DNA from: Clarkia xantiana subsp. parviflora
Taxonomy: Eukaryota; Streptophyta; Magnoliopsida; Myrtales; Onagraceae
Direction: 5' to 3'
Assembly (NCBI GenBank): GCA_036873135.1
Contig: JAPTYO010000007.1
Coordinates: 15,420,763 to 15,484,762, forward strand
Length of the DNA: 64,000 bases
Part shown: in pieces, positions 1 to 11,591 of the stretch
Numbering within the stretch: the stretch's first letter is position 1
Layout: each line of letters starts with the position of its first letter
Translations under genes and position numbers: made by a program
The notes under the pieces: model-generated
Told to the model about the DNA's origin: nothing
Seen by the model: only the letters and a program-made list of their open reading frames with translations
Databases searched by the model: none

Positions 1-305
1 GAGCTTTCCCCGCTATGAAATTTGTGAAAACAAGACTTCAAAACCGAATGGGAGATGATTTCATGAGCGATTGCTTGGTGACTTTCATTGAGAAAGATGT
101 ATTTGACTCCATTGATAATGAATCTTTTATGTTACATTTTCAAAGTATGGAAACTTGTAGGGGACTAAAGTAATTAGTTTGTGTTTTACTTTAATGAATC
201 TAGTTTATTTATTGACTTTTTTATTTATTATTACTATTTATATGAAACATTTTCTTTTAAAAAAATCGATCATATCTTGCGTCCCGAGTCTTAGGTCCGC
301 CGCTG
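1..305 (+). pseudogene. C-terminal end of a hAT-type (TTF zinc finger/ZMYM1-like) transposase and element terminus
   Basis: An open frame enters from the left edge (frame of position 3) and stops at the TAA at 171-173. It includes MGDDFMSDCLVTFIEKDVF and FQSMETCRGLK, which match the usual C-terminus of plant TTF-type zinc-finger proteins with a hAT dimerisation domain (MxD.L..DSLV.YIEKDIF...FQSMKxRRxQL). About 130 bases downstream the DNA reads GGTCCGCCGCTG, ending near 305. This resembles the complement of the CAGGGGCGGA(G/C) terminus of this hAT class, so the right end of the element probably lies here. Only the last ~57 codons are in the window, so whether the upstream part is intact cannot be judged. 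A decayed relative of the same tail lies at 18.23-18.36 kb. Confidence 0.7.
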
Positions 306-2037
306 GATATCACTATTGGTAACATCAACGCTTTAACTTTCACATGAAATGAAACATGATCATGTGCGATACTTGAACAAAACTACATAAAGTGCATTAT
401 CTGTTAAGAGTTTTAAGCAAGCTCGAATATCACTTTGGAATATATCTAGGAGTGGATAATACTATCTATGTAAACAAATGTGACGTGTACATGACACCAC
501 ATAAACTGCAACAATCTGTCACACCAGAATAACGAAAAGCAGCAAAAGAGATGGAAGCCATGTATTTGATTGATGGAGCTGAAAGGGACACATCATATCA
601 TACACATAATAACATGTATACATATATATATAGTGTAACAACATTAAATGCGAAGGAATGCAGATTATGAATAAGAGCCATATATTCTGTGTATTCCATT
701 TCAGCCATTTATCTCAACTACCACCGACGGAAATATCAAAGTGCGTGGCTCTCTTTACCACTTGTCCACACTTATGGATGTTAATTATAATTCGATATTA
801 TATGGTAGGTTTCACTTTCTCTATTCATATTACTGATTGATAGATAGAAAACTTAAACAAACTACTTTACGTGTCGTGACAGCATCAACATCTGCACATA
901 ATATGTAATAACAATTCAACGCTTCATTTTCTAATTAGATGTTTAAAATTCAAACTCTGCTAAGATTTTAAAATGAAAAATTTATAATAAACAGCAGGTT
1001 GACGAGGTCTGGGTCCGAACCCGGGTTTGACCCAACATTGAATATATAATTAAAGGAATTTGATTGGGATTCCGAAATTAAGAATCCGACAACCTCCAAA
1101 CAAGGCATAGATACTAAATGTCATTAAAGTTGATTGGATTTACTTGGATGCCACTCAGAGTGAAATCGGCATCTCGGGGTTCCGAGTGTCGGAACCCCTA
1201 TCACGGCTCATAATTAAAAAAATGTTGATGGCCATGTTATATACGTTTGAGGTTTAAACAAAATTACTTACAAGATATTTAATGATTTCTGTCCAATCTT
1301 AACAGATAAGAAACAATAGTACATATTTTCAAATATAAATCGGTATAATTAAATACATAAAAAAAGACTTAAAATCTAACTATAGTAATTTTGATGTAAA
1401 TATAAATAGCCAATTTATATAGCCTACCATTTTAACATTTTCCCTTTAAAAATTAGTTCATGGTTTAGCTAGAAGTAATAATCATTTAAGTTGATATATA
1501 AATATTTATACATTTCTTAGTGTGTAAATCTTTTAAATGTAGGTTCATTATTTAAGGAAAAATATTATGAAAATTTAATGATTGGACAGCGGTACATTTT
1601 TCTTTAAAAAAATCAAGAAGTCTAATCTAATATTTTACAGTGGCAAAAAAAAAAAAAATTACACCTTAATTTAGTATATGTATATAGAATATACGTATTT
1701 ATTGGTAGAGAATTGATGACATTTTATGCTTTCAATTTATTTAGTATTAATACACATATAAAAATGTAAAAAAAAAAAATAGTTATTATTTTTGTGCAGA
1801 ATTCTATCTTCTAATAATAATATTGACAAGCATTGAGTTAATCATAATCACCACCTCTTCTGTTCGCTTGGGTTAAACCCCAACTCACTATCACTACTAG
1901 CTCCTCCAAGCTCCTTAACATATCCTCTTTATCCCTTCGGAAGTTCGGAACACCACCACATCCACCACCTTAATTAATCCCAAAAAAAAAATTGACTAAA
2001 TTCTTGATATCTGTCCATGTGGCAAATCACGCAAAAG
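306..2037. other. AT-rich intergenic DNA, nothing recognised
   Basis: AT-rich sequence with short A and T runs. The only longer frame is a 60-codon ORF at 658-840 that resembles nothing familiar. The right end, from about 1860, is presumably the 3' untranslated/terminator region of EIN2 on the minus strand, but no clear poly(A) signal was picked out. Confidence 0.5.
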
Positions 2038-5000
2038 TCACGAGCAGTAAGGCGATGACATCTGGCCCTTGTGGGACCGGGGACCGTCTGACCCCCGGCT
2101 AGCGGGTGGGTTCGACGAGAGCCGCCGTTTGTACCTCTTCAGGACGGAGGCTAAGTTCTCCTTACCCTTTGGGAACGCCACGTCACCGGCCGCAGTCCCG
2201 GTGCGGCCTTTCCTGCTGGAGATTGCGATCTCGACGTCTTTGATTATGTCGAGGAGCATGGTCGAGTTAGTGCACTTGCCCCGGCCGGGTTTTGAGGTCG
2301 GGGGCAGCATCCCGTTGTTTGACCCCGATAATGGCGCCCCAAAAGGTTGAGAGTTTGACCCGGGAAGCTGGAGGCAGAAGCAGGGCGAGGATGGGACCCG
2401 CGGCTTCGAGAATGCTGGCTCGATCACACCCTAGACCCACACCAAAGCATGAGACCATGAAACAAAATCCAATTCAAAAAGATTAAGCTAACAAACATGT
2501 TTACGTACCTGGAGCCGGTTAAGGACGTAAGTGTACTTGCCCCAGAGCTCGGGCCGACTTTCCATGAGCGACAGATCAAGAACCCGGTGTATACACCAAA
2601 CCCCAAAGCTCACTACCACATCTGCCCTCCATATACACCCGTCCCCACAGTGCGGTAGCGACGATACCATAACACTTGCCGAACCCCCCACAACCCGGTT
2701 CTCGACCTCCAGTACAAGTTTCTCCCGTGCCGCCACCCGATCGATGAGCTCCTCATCAGCCCCATCGTTCTGTTTAAACAACCAATCAGATCCCTCCAAT
2801 TTCAGCAACTTTAGAATGCACTGCCTCAACGACTTGAGAAGTGCACCCTCCATATCAACCACCGTCGGATCGAGCTTATCGCCTATCACCCCACCAACGG
2901 ACCGGATCTTCTCTGCAACCCCGAACTGTTCAAAAGGCTGTCTCGACCATAACGAGCCGGTATCCGACAAACTTGATGCCATCGGCCTTGACAGTGCGTC
3001 TCGGTATTTACCTGATGGAGAAAGATCGTCAAATGCGAGGTGGGACCCACCTCTAAGTGCGGAATTCGAAAGCATTGACGGTTCGTAAGGTGTTCGGTTG
3101 TTGGAACCGTTTAGACCTCGTTGAAGAACCGAGATTCCCGATATGTCGGGTAAGCTATGGTATTTCTTTGTACTGACGGGTTGTCCCGCGTTGGTGGGAC
3201 CCGGGGAAGGCGGACCATTTAGTGCCAAGTCACTATTTGTGGCATGAACGCTTTGGTACCTCGGGCTCAACCCGTTCTGCAGTCGCTGACCTAGATAGGG
3301 TCGGGCATCGGTGTACCCTGGAGGGCCCATGATGAGAGATTTCTGGACAGGGATCTCCCCTTGTCTGTTCAACTGATCAGGGTTTCTCTGCATCTGCTTA
3401 AGGTAGGTTGCAAGCTGGTAGCCGTGAATCGTGGCAGGTTGGTTGTACAGTCCTTCAGAGGATGGTTGGAGCCGCAAGCTCGAATACCGCCGCTCCCCAC
3501 TTTCGGTGGGCCCCGTTCGGTGAACGTACTCGTCAAGCAAGCGCGCTTGGTTCCCCCACAACGAGGAGAGCGCTTGGTTTCCAAACATCCTCGGCTGTTG
3601 GTCGGAGGAATCTAATGAACTCGAGTTCATCGACGACTGGAAGTTATAATCACCTGGTTTGGGGGTCTCGGGATGGGATGCTGACGTGGCGGATTTCGGC
3701 TCCATCCCGAGCAAAAGATCCAGTTTTCTGGTTCTTGCATCTTGAGTCATCTGGCCGTGGAAATCGAAAAGTTGCCCCCAGAATTCGTCGAGAACGGCCG
3801 CTAGCTGTCGCCGAGCCGCACGGCCCAACCCGGCTAATCTTGAAAGACTCCCAGCTCCACTCCCACAATCATCACCTTTTAGACTCCGGTACGAGCCCGG
3901 TCCATCGGAAGACAGAATCGGGCTGCTTGAATTCGGGCTTTTTTCAGGCTCCCCACTATAAACATCACCTCCTTCCCTCTTTATCTCAACTGTCTGAGTA
4001 GCTTTGGGCTTGGTAGATGTCAAGGGTATTTTGGTGATTTCACTTGGCAGAGATGAGACTTGATCTGGTTTTGGTAGTTGCTCGGCGAAATTCAAGTCTT
4101 CTTCGATGGTTGTTAGATGCTGTTCAGGCTCGGGCTCAGGTTCCATATCATTTGAAACAAACCCATGTCTCAGAGGATAACTCTCAACAGCCAAATCGCG
4201 TTCTTCGACCCGTTCATCAGCAAAAAACCGATCTTTCTCCATATCGAGCCTCTCTCGATCTGTATAACCCTCAGGAACAGATGTCTGAAGATTCAAGGTC
4301 GAAGCTTGAGCATCCAATTGAGCGCTTGCTGACTTCAATGGTGTAGCTAATAGCCAGAGCGTCAGACCGAGCGAAAGCCAACCAATAACGAGGAGCAAAA
4401 CATATCCGAAAGAAGAAGCCCCATCGATATCCCACCAGACATTCTCTGCCCCATCACTTGTCCCAAACATCAGTTCCACCAGAAACATGACATTCAAACA
4501 GAGCATCCCAGAAAACACAGCAAGCGCTAAGAACCCCACGATCTGAGACATTTTATGGACACCCATCAAAGATGTGGAAGATGCGACTCGGAAGAGAGGG
4601 ATCACAGCGGAAGGCAGCAGCATGGCGATTATAACTTGCACGAATGTGAAGAGTTGGTAGATTCCTTCTGCACCTGTGGTTCGGACGCAGTAAACAGCAG
4701 GGACTATCGCGAGTATACGGATGGTGACACGGTGGAGCCAGCTAGGGATGTCGAGTCTGAAGATATATTGCAGGATGACCTCTCCAGTCAAACCCCATGA
4801 TAGTGCTGTGACCTGAGTAGAGCCAAACAGAACCACGAGGAAGAAAAAAGAAGCTACTGGGATCCGGAACACCTGAATTAGCATACATAATCAAAAGAAC
4901 TGCAGTTATAGTATCAACAAGGGAACTAACATAATTTTATACCAGATTTTTCTTGTATCCTTTAAAAATTGCATGTTATACTTTACATAATAGCATACTG

Positions 5001-6973
5001 AACTTTCAGTGGATTAAAAATAATTTCATAGACCCATGGATTTAATCGACCAAGGACCCACCTAGACTAGGTCTAACTACACTACCTGAATGACCACTGG
5101 ACTGAGCCAGGAGAACCCCTGAATTTAGTCGACCAAACCTTTTGGGACTAATTTGATCAATATGAAAGTTGAAGGACTTAATTATATAAACCGACCTGTT
5201 CCACTAATGTGAGAGCATCATGCGATGTAAACGTATATGCAGCTGAATTCATGAGGACATAAGTTGCAAGACTAGTGCAACTGTATATGCAGAAAGTGGC
5301 GAAGAAATGTTCTTGGGATTGTGCATCCTTGGACGTGCTTGGTGTTCCTCGGTTCTGGTTCTGCTGCAAGGCAAATAAGTAACAGAACATGAATATATAA
5401 ATAAACAAAAAAAAAAATGACAATGTTTGATCTTGAACATAGTAGTTTGTTCTATTTTTTGCTTTAAATAAATTGTTGTCGTCTTAGATGCAGCAAGCAA
5501 ATTGCAGTTCTTCAATACCATTCTTGTTTTGTATCCACGAGAAAGAAAAAATCTTCCAAAAATTATAAGAAAAATGATATTGATTGATCTTGAACACAGA
5601 TGTGAATTCTGTTGTTTGCTTCATATGGTTGTCTAGTAAGCAAGAATATTGTGGCTCTTGAATAATTGGACAAAAATTTAGATCTTTCAACACATTTTAC
5701 ACCAAAGCAAAATATTAAAAATAAAATGTAATTTATCATTTATTCACCAGAAAAAAAAAAAAAAATTGAAAGAGATCTAAGCCAAAATTTATTGAACAAA
5801 CATGGAATGAGAGTTAAGAGGCGAGAGAGATACTTTGACTAGTGCAGAATGGAGGTAAAAATTCTGAGGCAAAATGCTTGCTCCAAGAAGAGCCATCAGC
5901 GCGAAAGTACTCTCTCCACTGTCATTATACCCTCCACCCACAGATTCTGAGCCTCCAGGTTGACTCAAAAGCACCCCAAAAACATATGCACAGAGTACAA
6001 ATCCTGCCATTAAAATGCAGTAAAGCTTCGTCTTGGAGTTCTCCTGAAAAAACATCACCAATAACATCACTTACTTTGGTAGTGATCGATCAAAGTATAA
6101 GACTGCAGATTAGTGAGACTCACCATGAAAGAAGCCACAAGAGGATAAAAAACTGCATCGATAACAGTCAGAAGAACACATGTGAACACATCAACTCCGA
6201 AGAGAAGGTTGAGTCCATGAGCGATGCCCATAACCTAGAGTGATGGATATTTGGAGTAAATCAGATAAAACTTTCATATTTCATCATAAAGTATCAATTT
6301 TCCTTCATTTTTTGGGGGGATTTTGTAGAAAGTGTGAACCTTGTCATGAAATTTAGAGTGGAAGTGAAAAATGTTGCTTTTTCAGCAAAGAAGTGATTGT
6401 GCGAGATAGACAACAACATCTTGAAACGGAAAAGATTCCAATTTACTCTAAGATTCATGGCATTGCTTTTTTTTAACCAACAAGAAGATCAAATAATTTT
6501 TTTATTTGTTTTGGCCAAAAAGAGAGGAGAAAATTTACCCTAGTCATATCCAAGGCAATCTTCGCAAATTCTATCTGAATCCCAAGTAAAACGCTCAGAT
6601 TCTTGTCATACTCATCGTGGCAAATCTATTATCATCACCAGAAAAGTAATCAGAAAAAATATTAGCTATATTGTCAATATCAAATGCCATTTTTTTAGAG
6701 AAGGAGAGCAGATAAATTATCTACCTGAGCTAAATCTCTTCCAGTGACAACACCAATGCGGGCAGACAAGTACTGACACAAAACGGAAGCAAAACCGAAT
6801 ATGAACACCCAGGCCACCAGATCGAGCCCAAACCGAGAACCGACATCAACTGCTGCTGCCCATTTCCCGGGGTCAACATAATTATTGGAAATAAGGAGTG
6901 CTGGAACAAGCGCAGGGCTTAGGCGATGAAAAACCGCTGAACCAAGATGAACAAGTGAGGCTTCGGAATCCAT
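2038..6973 (-). CDS. EIN2: EIN2, ethylene signalling NRAMP-like membrane protein (possible frameshift in exon 2)
   Basis: Central positive regulator of ethylene signalling. In the known family the N-terminal NRAMP-like domain sits in the ER membrane and the C-terminal part is released to act in the cytosol and nucleus. Seven coding exons were placed by GT-AG sites and matching phases: 6973-6725, 6626-6539, 6234-6124, 6043-5834, 5363-5196, 4872-2509, 2430-2038, giving about 1,190 residues against 1,294 in Arabidopsis. Recognisable stretches are VDPGKW near residue 35, the NRAMP-like helices, [70 protein letters not shown] and the NLS-like LKRYKRRL near the end. Exon 2 is 88 nt, which breaks phase: ICHDEYDK is in one frame and [11 protein letters not shown] in the next, because of one extra A at 6600-6602. 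The ATG at 6973 opens a typical EIN2 N-terminus. Family assignment is certain; functionality is not. Confidence 0.93.
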
Positions 6974-8500
6974 TTTAATAATCTGAACTGTTAAGAGCCC
7001 CCAGCTTGCATTACCTATATCACCCTATGAAAGATACTGAAGACTAACCTCCGAAAGCTTATATGCAAATCGGAATCCATTACCTCCAAACCCGAAACTA
7101 GCAGGAGAATTAACTTCAAATACCGTCAGTCAGTTACGTAATTTTTCGATGATCTATCAGAGCTACAAGCTAGCCAAAATGTGCCTGTCCGAATGTGTAT
7201 ACCAAATACTTACGTGCTACAGTTAATCACTTCAGAGACAAAACCAGATTCCTAGTCTTTTGATTATCTCAGTTTCTGTAAAATGAGATCACCACAGAAT
7301 CATAGACGGATGCCTCAGATAATGTGCCTCCAGCAACCCTGATTTATAATTGATCAAATATTCAGAAATATGATATTTGAGTATACAATAATTACATAAG
7401 AAGCACCAAAGGAAATGAGTGCACACATCATTACTAAAATAATCAAATACAGAAGGGATCTACCAAAAGCAGGTCCACAAAAGATAAGTATCACTTTGGC
7501 TTACTAATGGCAATTCTAGCAGTTGGAACTTATCCAAAAATGACATACATAAACATAAAAAACACGATAAATATATTTCCAGAAAAATGCAGAGAATTAA
7601 GTGACAAGTATAATCATTCTAAGGTAGGCTTCAGCAAAATAGGCCATTTGATATTTTTCAGCATAGAAATGTTAGATTACATCGAATACGAATGAAATTT
7701 ATCAAATCTAAAACAGAGAAGTGGTCCCATATAAGTACACAAGTTATTTCTTTTTAGGTGTTTAAAATCTGTCAAAACCTGGTCCAACTAGATCACTTTG
7801 AAATTCCAATATCAGAAAGAACTTTATCCTATCAAATCAGCAAAACATAGCCTTGTAAATGCTCAAATAAGACGGACAAAATAATAACAAATCAATATTG
7901 TTGAATAGAAAAGGCCAAGCAGAACTGCAACACAAGAATACCAACGAACCAAGCAAGAGCCAGATGAAATGCTGGCAATCAAGTCGACAAATGAAGCAAT
8001 TCAGTAGAGAGAAACCCAGAAACAGGCTCACCTGGATAATAACAACAGAAACCCTAATTTCCGGAAACAGAAGACTAATACCGAAATAGCAAAGAACTCC
8101 CTTTGGAGGGAAAATACAAGAAACTGGAGCAGCACCAGCAGATCTGAATCTGATAACCAGAAAAAGGAGCGCACAGAACTCAAGGTTGATGATGAAACCC
8201 AGAAAGCAGAGAATCAACCACTTCCAATTGAACTCACAGAAATTGCAATCAAGGGTTGCGTGGAAGTCAGTTACCTGAGGAAATACTTGTGGGTATTCTT
8301 TGGTTGTTCAAATTCCAATCACGAATTAGAAGGTGCAAAAAGCAAACGAATCAGGAGTGGGACTATCTGCAGAGTCCACGAGAGTTTATCAGGAAGAGTG
8401 AGCTCAAGTTTCCAGAGAAAGAGGAGAGAGAAAAGAAGACCAATGGGCGGTGGAGAGAGAGAAACCATAAGGGCAAACTCAAAGGGTTTAATTTTTTGTG
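6974..8500 (-). promoter_or_regulatory. EIN2 5' leader with a long leader intron
   Basis: On the minus strand a CT-rich segment (about 8500-8400) looks like a plant 5' untranslated leader. It runs to a good splice donor, CCTCAG|GTAACT, with the exon ending at 8275. A matching acceptor, TTAACAG, ends at 6988, giving a leader intron of about 1.29 kb that ends shortly before the ATG. Long ORFs inside (for example the complement of 7837-8217) have transposon-free, T-rich intron composition and no protein likeness. Introns in the EIN2 leader are known in Arabidopsis. The transcription start is not resolved. Confidence 0.55.
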
Positions 8501-9008
8501 TCAAACCAAAAAAAATCCCAATTTAATTTAGACAGATCAAGATCATGCATAAACTCATAAGAACAAAGTTTGGTATGTCTTCTGGGTTGTATAATATAAT
8601 AAACTTAAAAAGCGCAATAAAGCAGAAAATGTATATTTTTTACAACAAGCCTTGTCTATCTCTAAAGTATCCATATGTTTATACCGGGGGATATTAAACC
8701 AATATTCAATACTCCCAGGAAACCTATTAAAAAAACAATAATTTAGATATTCAATTAAGTACTTTTTATTGAAGTACTTGGAAATGTCAAAATGTTGGCA
8801 CACAGATAATAAGATATTAAATGGGTTAATTTGAAGATGAAGGAAGATAAAGAGAACTTTACTCGTTCCCCTTTCCCTTGCTAAAGGTTTGATTGCCCAT
8901 TGAAGAAGGATACGCAGCTCCATATTATTACGGCAATGCCAACTGTGTACAGTTCGTCCATCGTTCATTTAACCAGAGAGAATAAATATATAATACAAAC
9001 AAATAGAT

Positions 9009-9031
9009 AATATATATATATATATATATAT
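9009..9031. repeat. (TA)n microsatellite
   Basis: About 11 TA units just upstream of the LINE insertion point, in otherwise featureless AT-rich DNA between the EIN2 leader and the LINE (8500-9065). Confidence 0.9.
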
Positions 9032-9366
9032 TACTTAAAATTAACCGTAATTACAGGTGTGAAGTGAACAGGCAGTAATTGATTCCTTATCTCACGCCAA
9101 GGTTTGCACCTGAGGCTTCTCTCTCTCTTTTCTCTTTCCTTCTCAGCCGTTTTTCTCCATCTCAACACGTCGCTTCACCTTCTACTTCGTTTACTGTGAT
9201 CTGCTTCGTTTTCTTCGGGGAGAGTTATTGCCAGTGCTGTTCCATCATTACCTCTGCAAGAACGATTTCTCTTCTCCAAGTTCGACTTGACATCTCCTCG
9301 TCTATTGGTTGTCCAGGACGGTGCCTTTCCATATCCCTCTGCCAAATACTTCCTAGTATTACAAAT

Positions 9367-11591
9367 ATGGCGGCCAAACCTAAACCTAAGCACCTTTACG
9401 AAACCCTCAAACCATCCCAGAAACCTTACTTCCCAACACTTCCAGAGAGATACACTCTCCTACACCATCGCACATTTGTTCCTTTCTCCACGAAAGGGTT
9501 GCTACATCCTAAAGAAACCATGGAGCCGCTCAGATTTGCGTTGATTGGCCGTGTCCTTTGTCTAAGGAGAGACAGAGAGGATGTCGTGCGTCATTTTGTA
9601 ACAGCAAACTGGAGAATCCCCCAGGAGCCAGAAATGGTTCGCAGAGAAGACGGTGTTTGGATCTTCCTTTTTCCAACACGTAACCAGATGCTTGAGGTAC
9701 TACAAAATGGACCTTTCAACATCGAAGGGATGATCCTCGTCTTGGAAGAAGGAAACCCACACATGCCAGCTCCACCGGTGAATTTCCAGAGGGTCGCTAC
9801 TTGGATTGAACTGCGAGGCGTGCCTATTTTTCTGACTACCAGGGAGGTTGTTACTCGACTTGCATCTGCAGTTGGCGAGGTAATCGACCTGGAATTCGTT
9901 GATGAGAGGCCATGGGCAGTTGCCTTTCCTAGGGTTCGAGTTTTCTTAAACCTCGAACTACCTGTGGTTCCGTCGGTTGGGCTCACTCATGAGACAGAAG
10001 TTTTTCAAGTCCTAATAAGATATAGACTGGGGCTTCCATGCAGGAGATGTGGCCATTTCGGTCACAATTTTGAGCAGTGTAGGGTGGTTGATGCAGTCAT
10101 TTCGGAACAACTGGAAGCTATGACGGCAAGGATCGTCCAGCTGGCTGGGCTACAACCAGTACGTGATTTGCAGCGACCGATGTACACACATGGGAATCGA
10201 GGTACTGGCTTCCTTACAAATTGGATCCCACTAAACCCTAATCCACTCATGAACACACCAGGGAGGGGCATAGCTCGTAGAAACCGTCCTGGAGCCAGAC
10301 AACAAAACCCTAATGCACAAGCCCCGGTGCACGATGGTCAGGGGACAACCAATGCACATGATGGTACTAATATACAGCTCAACGAGGGGGTTCATTTGCC
10401 AGTGAGTAACACTACTCAGCCCAGAGAAGTCCCGGACACTCCACAGAACTCACCAGTTGGGTCTCCATTGACTAGGCGTAGCCATGTAACTGACGAGGCT
10501 GGGCCTTCGTCTGCAGCACCACCAAACAATCAGCTCGCCTTAAACCCTAACCTCCCCATGGCTTTCCAAAGGGCTCCACCGGTTACCATTCCACCACTCA
10601 TATTCCCTCCGACATTCACCCCTAATCCACACTTTCTAAACCAGACGCACACCACCATGGTGCCAATAATGCACCCCTAACTCCAATGGCATGGGGACTC
10701 CACCCCTTTCTTGGTGCTATCCCGAACATTGGAATGCGTATGTGGGAACCTACACCATATAACCCGCTGTACACGATGCCTATCTCCCAATTCATCCCAC
10801 CATCTACCTTTACCCCACCAGCCTACCTCCCCTCACCACAACCCTCTCCAGTCATGACGCCACCAACATCTCCCAATGATCCGTTGATAATCGTTTTCTC
10901 CCCACCTTCATCTCCACAAAGTCCGAATATTCCACCGCTCATGCAGAGGGCACCACTGACACCCCCATCATCACCCTTTTCCCATATCAACATATCTGCC
11001 ACACCCCAGTCGGCCTCATCCACCACCCATCCATACATCAACCCAGCTGCTGAGGAAGATGATTTTGCTCTCCCAGGAGAGGTGTTTATTGATGACTTTT
11101 ATGACCCGGCTGAGATTTACATTCCGGACGGCCCGATATCAACTGAGCCCATTCCTATGGATATCAATGAAGGCTTCGCCGATACAAGACATGTCCTAGA
11201 CACTCAGCCCAGCCCTGACCAGCCAGCTTTCACAGAAGGAGACCATGCTCACCACTCAGTACGAAGCCTAAAGAGACCTTTCGAGTATCCAACGAGGCTG
11301 GGAATCGATCACATAGACTACCCGGAGTCGCCAAGAAGGAGGATCAGAGCAAGATATGAGGCGGAGACATCTACGGCAGCTCAGTCCCAACTAACTCCTG
11401 AGGATCAGAGCTCTGAGTCAAGCAACACAGATGAACGCCAAGGCCCATCCATGGAGGAGGTATCAAAGATGTTTCATTTTTGGCACACTATACATTATGA
11501 TCCTTATTACATGATGATTGAGAACACTGTTGTCATTGACTCTGATATTTTTGCGGAGGTGCACGTGTTGCACACTCCGCGGCCATTATGA
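9367..11591 (+). pseudogene. LINE ORF1 (DUF4283 + CCHC zinc knuckle), frameshifted
   Basis: RNA-binding ORF1 of a plant L1-type LINE. The start chosen is the ATG at 9367 (MAAKPKPK); the frame is open upstream to 9079 but that part does not look like protein. The DUF4283-like region (FALIGRVLCLRRDREDVVRHF to about residue 190) is followed by the CCHC knuckle CRRCGHFGHNFEQC near 10040-10080. A Pro/Ser-rich, low-complexity C-terminal half follows. The frame stops at 10678-10680, but the neighbouring frame reads on (APLTPMAWG...) to 11591 in the same Pro-rich style, so one base has probably been lost or gained near 10650-10680. The TGA stop overlaps the ORF2 ATG as ATGA at 11588-11591. Confidence 0.85.

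Noticed and set aside
2069..4346. Plus-strand ORFs over the EIN2 exons
   Set aside because: Shadows of the long EIN2 exon; the minus-strand reading matches the known protein throughout.
7837..8217. 126-residue minus-strand ORF with hydrophobic segments as a membrane protein gene
   Set aside because: It lies in the T-rich leader intron of EIN2; hydrophobicity comes from T-rich codons and no family resemblance was seen.
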